Assembly (NCBI GenBank): GCA_030220185.1
Contig: JASPKZ010003438.1
Span: forward strand, 434,001-498,000
Direction: 5' to 3'
DNA from: Diploptera punctata
Lineage: Eukaryota; Arthropoda; Insecta; Blattodea; Blaberidae
DNA: 64,000 bases
Position numbers and translations under genes: made by a program
The notes under the pieces: generated by a model
Told to the model about the DNA's origin: nothing
The model's database searches: none
What the model saw: only the letters and a program-made list of their open reading frames with translations
Part shown: piece after piece, positions 61,357 through 64,000 of the stretch
Numbering within the stretch: position 1 is the stretch's first letter
Layout of the letters: each line of letters begins with the position of its first letter

Positions 61357-64000
61357 GTGAATTCGGTTTTACTTGTAATTTATAAAGCTTATATTTTAAT
61401 GTCCAAACATAGGGACATGTTCCTAGGAACATGGAATGTTAGGACTTTATACAATAGCGGGGCACTAGAGATATTACCGCAGGATTTAGATAAATCGCCC
61501 TTGGATATAGTCGCTTTACAGGAAGTTAGGTGGCCAGGAGAAGGTTGTCAGGAATCAGGAAGCTTTGCATTATACTACGGGGGTGCAGAAAGACCTGCAT
61601 TTGGAACGGGTTTTTTAGTCAGAAGGAGGATCCTATCCGCTATCCGAGATATTAAGTTCGTTAGTGATAGGATATCATACATAATTCTAAAGGGTAAACA
61701 ACATGATTTTATAATTGTAAATGTACATGCCCCCACAGAAGATAAAGATGACAAGATCAAGGATGAGTTCTATGAAGAATTAGAATGCTTATTTGATAGC
61801 CTTTCACAATATCATATGAAAATTGTCTTGGGAGATTTTAATGCAAAAGTGGGGCGGGAAGATATATTCAAACCAACAATAGGCAAATTCAGTCTTCATG
61901 AAGATAGTAACGACAACGGGGTTAGATTAGTCACATTTGCACATCAAAGAATCTCATTGTTAAGAGGACAACATTTCAGCATAAGGATATTCATAAATAC
62001 ACTTGGACGCCCCCAGATGGAGAAACTCGGAACCAGATAGATCATGTATTAGTGGATAAACGCTGGCACAGCAGCATCGTCGATGTTAGATCAGTTAGAG
62101 GGACAGACTGCAATTCGGATCATCATCTGGTCAGAGTGAAAATCAGACAACGGCTATCGCTTATGAGAGGAACAAACGCTAAAGATGATTCTGTAAAATT
62201 TGAATTAAAAAACTTGAAAAATTATGAAATGCGGCAAGAATACCAAATCAAAATTGCTAATAGATTTGAAGTACTGGAATCTTCAGATGACAATGTGGCA
62301 AACGAAGAAGAAACTGATATAAATAAAGAATGGGAGGCTATAAGAGATACTATTAAATTGTCAGCATCAGAAAGCATTGGTTGTTTAAAAAAGAGGCAAA
62401 ACAAGAAATGGTTTGATGAGGAATGTGCCGACATTGTAAAGAAAAGAAAGCTAGCAAAAATGAAATGGTTACACGAGCCAAATGAGGTAAATTTAGAGCA
62501 ATTGGGTAGTATTAGACGGGAAACCACCAAGTTACTAAAGAGTAAAAAGAGGGAATATTTGAGAGAGAAGATTAATGATCTTGAAATGAATGCAAAAAAT
62601 AGGAACATTAGAGAATTATATCAGGGAATTAGTATAGAGAAGAAAGGGTTTCAGGCTAGAACAAACATAATTCGGAATGAAAATGGGGATATGATTGCAG
62701 ATTCCAGGAGTATATTAAATAGATGGAAAAGTTACTTTAATCAGCTATTAAATGTACATACAGAACAGGACATTGAGGAGGATAATTTACAGACAGCAGA
62801 AATGCTAGTCGCAGAGCCAAGTGCATTAGAGGTTGAAATGGCGATTGAAAAATTGAAGATGTATAAAGCATCAGGTTCAGATGAGATCCCAGCAGAACTG
62901 ATAAAATCAGGGGGAGAAAAATTGATGGACAAGATACGCTGGTTGCTTAGTATGATTTGGGAAAAAGAAGCTCTTCCAGATGAATGGAAGGAATCAATTA
63001 TCGTACCAATTTATAAGAAAGGAGATAAAACTGATTGCAACAACTACAGGGGCATCTCATTACTTTCAACTTCGTACAAAATTCTAACAAATATATTAGT
63101 AAGCAGACTTACTCCCTATATTGATGACATTCTAGGAGATCATCAATGTGCATTTAGAAGAAACAGGTCTACAACAGATCAGATTTTTAGTATAAGACAG
63201 ATTTTAGAAAAGAAATGGGAATATAATGGTACTGTACATCAACTATATGTAGACTTCAAAAAAGCATATGATTCAATTAAGAGGGAGAAGTTATATAGTA
63301 TCCTGCTGGAGTTCGGAATTCCTAAAAAGTTAGTTAGACTTATACGAATGTGTCTAAATGGCACAAAGAGTAGGGTGCGTGTAGGCAAACAGTTTTCGGA
63401 CACTTTTGAAATCCAGAATGGGTTGAAGCAAGGAGATGCACTATCTCCTCTACTATTTAATTTTGTACTAGAGCATGCCATTAAATCTTTAGAGAATGAG
63501 GAAGGCTTACAACTGAATGGTATTAATAAGCTGTTAGTTTATGCTGATGATGTAGTATTGTTGGCCGATAGCGAGGAGATACTAAAGGACAACACGCACA
63601 CACTATTGAGTAACACTAAGAAATTAGGACTGGAAGTAAATATCAATAAAACTAAATATATGGTCACACGTAGAAATTCATTATATAATGGAAATGGACA
63701 GCTAATGACAAATGAGGGAAATTTTGAGGAAGTGGCTGAATTCAAATACCTAGGAACAATAATCACAAATAGGAATGAGATGCACAAAGAAATTAAACAT
63801 AGGCTCAATTCTGGAAATGCGTGCTATTATGCATTGCAGAGACTCTTGATGTCCCAACTCCTTTCAAAAAACGTTAAACTGAAAATATATAAAACTATTA
63901 TTCTACCAGTTATATTATATGGGTGCGAAACATGGACTCTTACTTTAAGGGAGGAAAGGAGATTACAAGTATTTGAGAATAAAGTACTTAGGAAAATTTT
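61357..64000 (+). mobile_element. LINE family A, nearly intact 5' and central part (runs off the window)
   Basis: APE domain from 61399: FLGTWNVRTLYNSGALEILP, VALQEVRWPGEG and IVLGDFNAKVG. A CA insertion near 61941 shifts the frame. From about 61943 to 64000 the second frame is open without a stop: linker (KKRQNKKWFDEECADIV), RT (IIVPIYKKGDKTDCNNYRGI, YVDFKKAYDSIKREKL, LKQGDALSPLLFNFVLEH, YADDVVLLADSEE) and the start of the C-terminal region (LPVILYGCETW). The APE resembles proteins often named craniofacial development protein 2-like, which are LINE endonucleases. RTE-like placement is likely but not tested. Confidence 0.92.
61943..64000 (+). CDS. LINE A reverse transcriptase ORF, open to the window edge
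   Basis: More than 680 codons without a stop in the frame that includes 62037-62039. It contains the end of the APE domain (SDHHLVRVKI), the linker and a complete RT palm with motifs A (DFKKAYD), B (QGDALSP) and C (YADD). It is the best coding copy of family A here. The only lesion seen is the 2-base insertion upstream. Confidence 0.88.

Overview
The window looks like intergenic and intronic DNA from a large, AT-rich insect genome. The only host coding sequence I can support is a handful of short carboxylesterase exons on the minus strand, separated by kilobases of transposon remains. Splice sites are clear (GT..AG), introns run to 4-8 kb, and the mix of elements (LINEs with APE endonucleases, Penelope-like elements, Tigger/pogo relatives, tRNA-derived SINEs) is typical of arthropods. 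I cannot name the species. Nothing bacterial is present, and almost no annotated element copy is intact.

Host genes. Three minus-strand exons (51839-51983, 47673-47805, 39166-39361) splice in consistent phases and encode the last third of a carboxylesterase, including the catalytic-histidine region and the stop codon. A fourth exon (12700-12843, minus) encodes the N-terminal part of a carboxylesterase. It lies about 26 kb beyond the end of the first gene, so it must belong to a second, tandem gene.

Layout. 1-2500: 5' part of a Jockey-like LINE (minus). 2500-8300: LINE and SINE scraps, a Tigger remnant, a 72/59-bp minisatellite and a Penelope tail with a hammerhead ribozyme. 8300-12560: a decayed LINE, then an element with 317-bp inverted repeats. 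12700-31800: one esterase exon among LINE family A 3' ends, SINEs, two Tigger copies, a Penelope-like element, hammerhead hairpins and a hAT fragment. 32200-37730: a hammerhead palindrome, Tigger, a head-to-head Penelope pair and a tRNA-like foldback. 39100-52000: esterase exons, a full-length LINE (family C), a second Penelope pair and two more tRNA-like foldbacks. 52000-64000: a LINE 3' end, a mariner-like element, a Tigger copy split by a LINE, a fourth tRNA-like foldback, another Penelope tail and, at the right edge, a nearly intact LINE A.

The most interesting system has two linked parts. First, the 3' tails of several Penelope-like families and several short palindromes carry the hammerhead core (CTGANGA - stem II - GAAA - minimal stem III - NUH); in one family stem III shows compensatory changes between copies, and in another the core pair 3-8 appears as U-A instead of C-G. 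Second, four foldback retroposons built on a 72-73-nt tRNA-like unit carry flanking direct repeats (12-13 nt exact in three, 8 nt in the fourth) and lie next to or inside the Penelope remains. One has its 3' tail joined to the 5' leader of the next unit, as expected from a tandem or circular RNA template. All ribozyme and foldback claims come from reading the sequence by eye, not from folding software or database searches.
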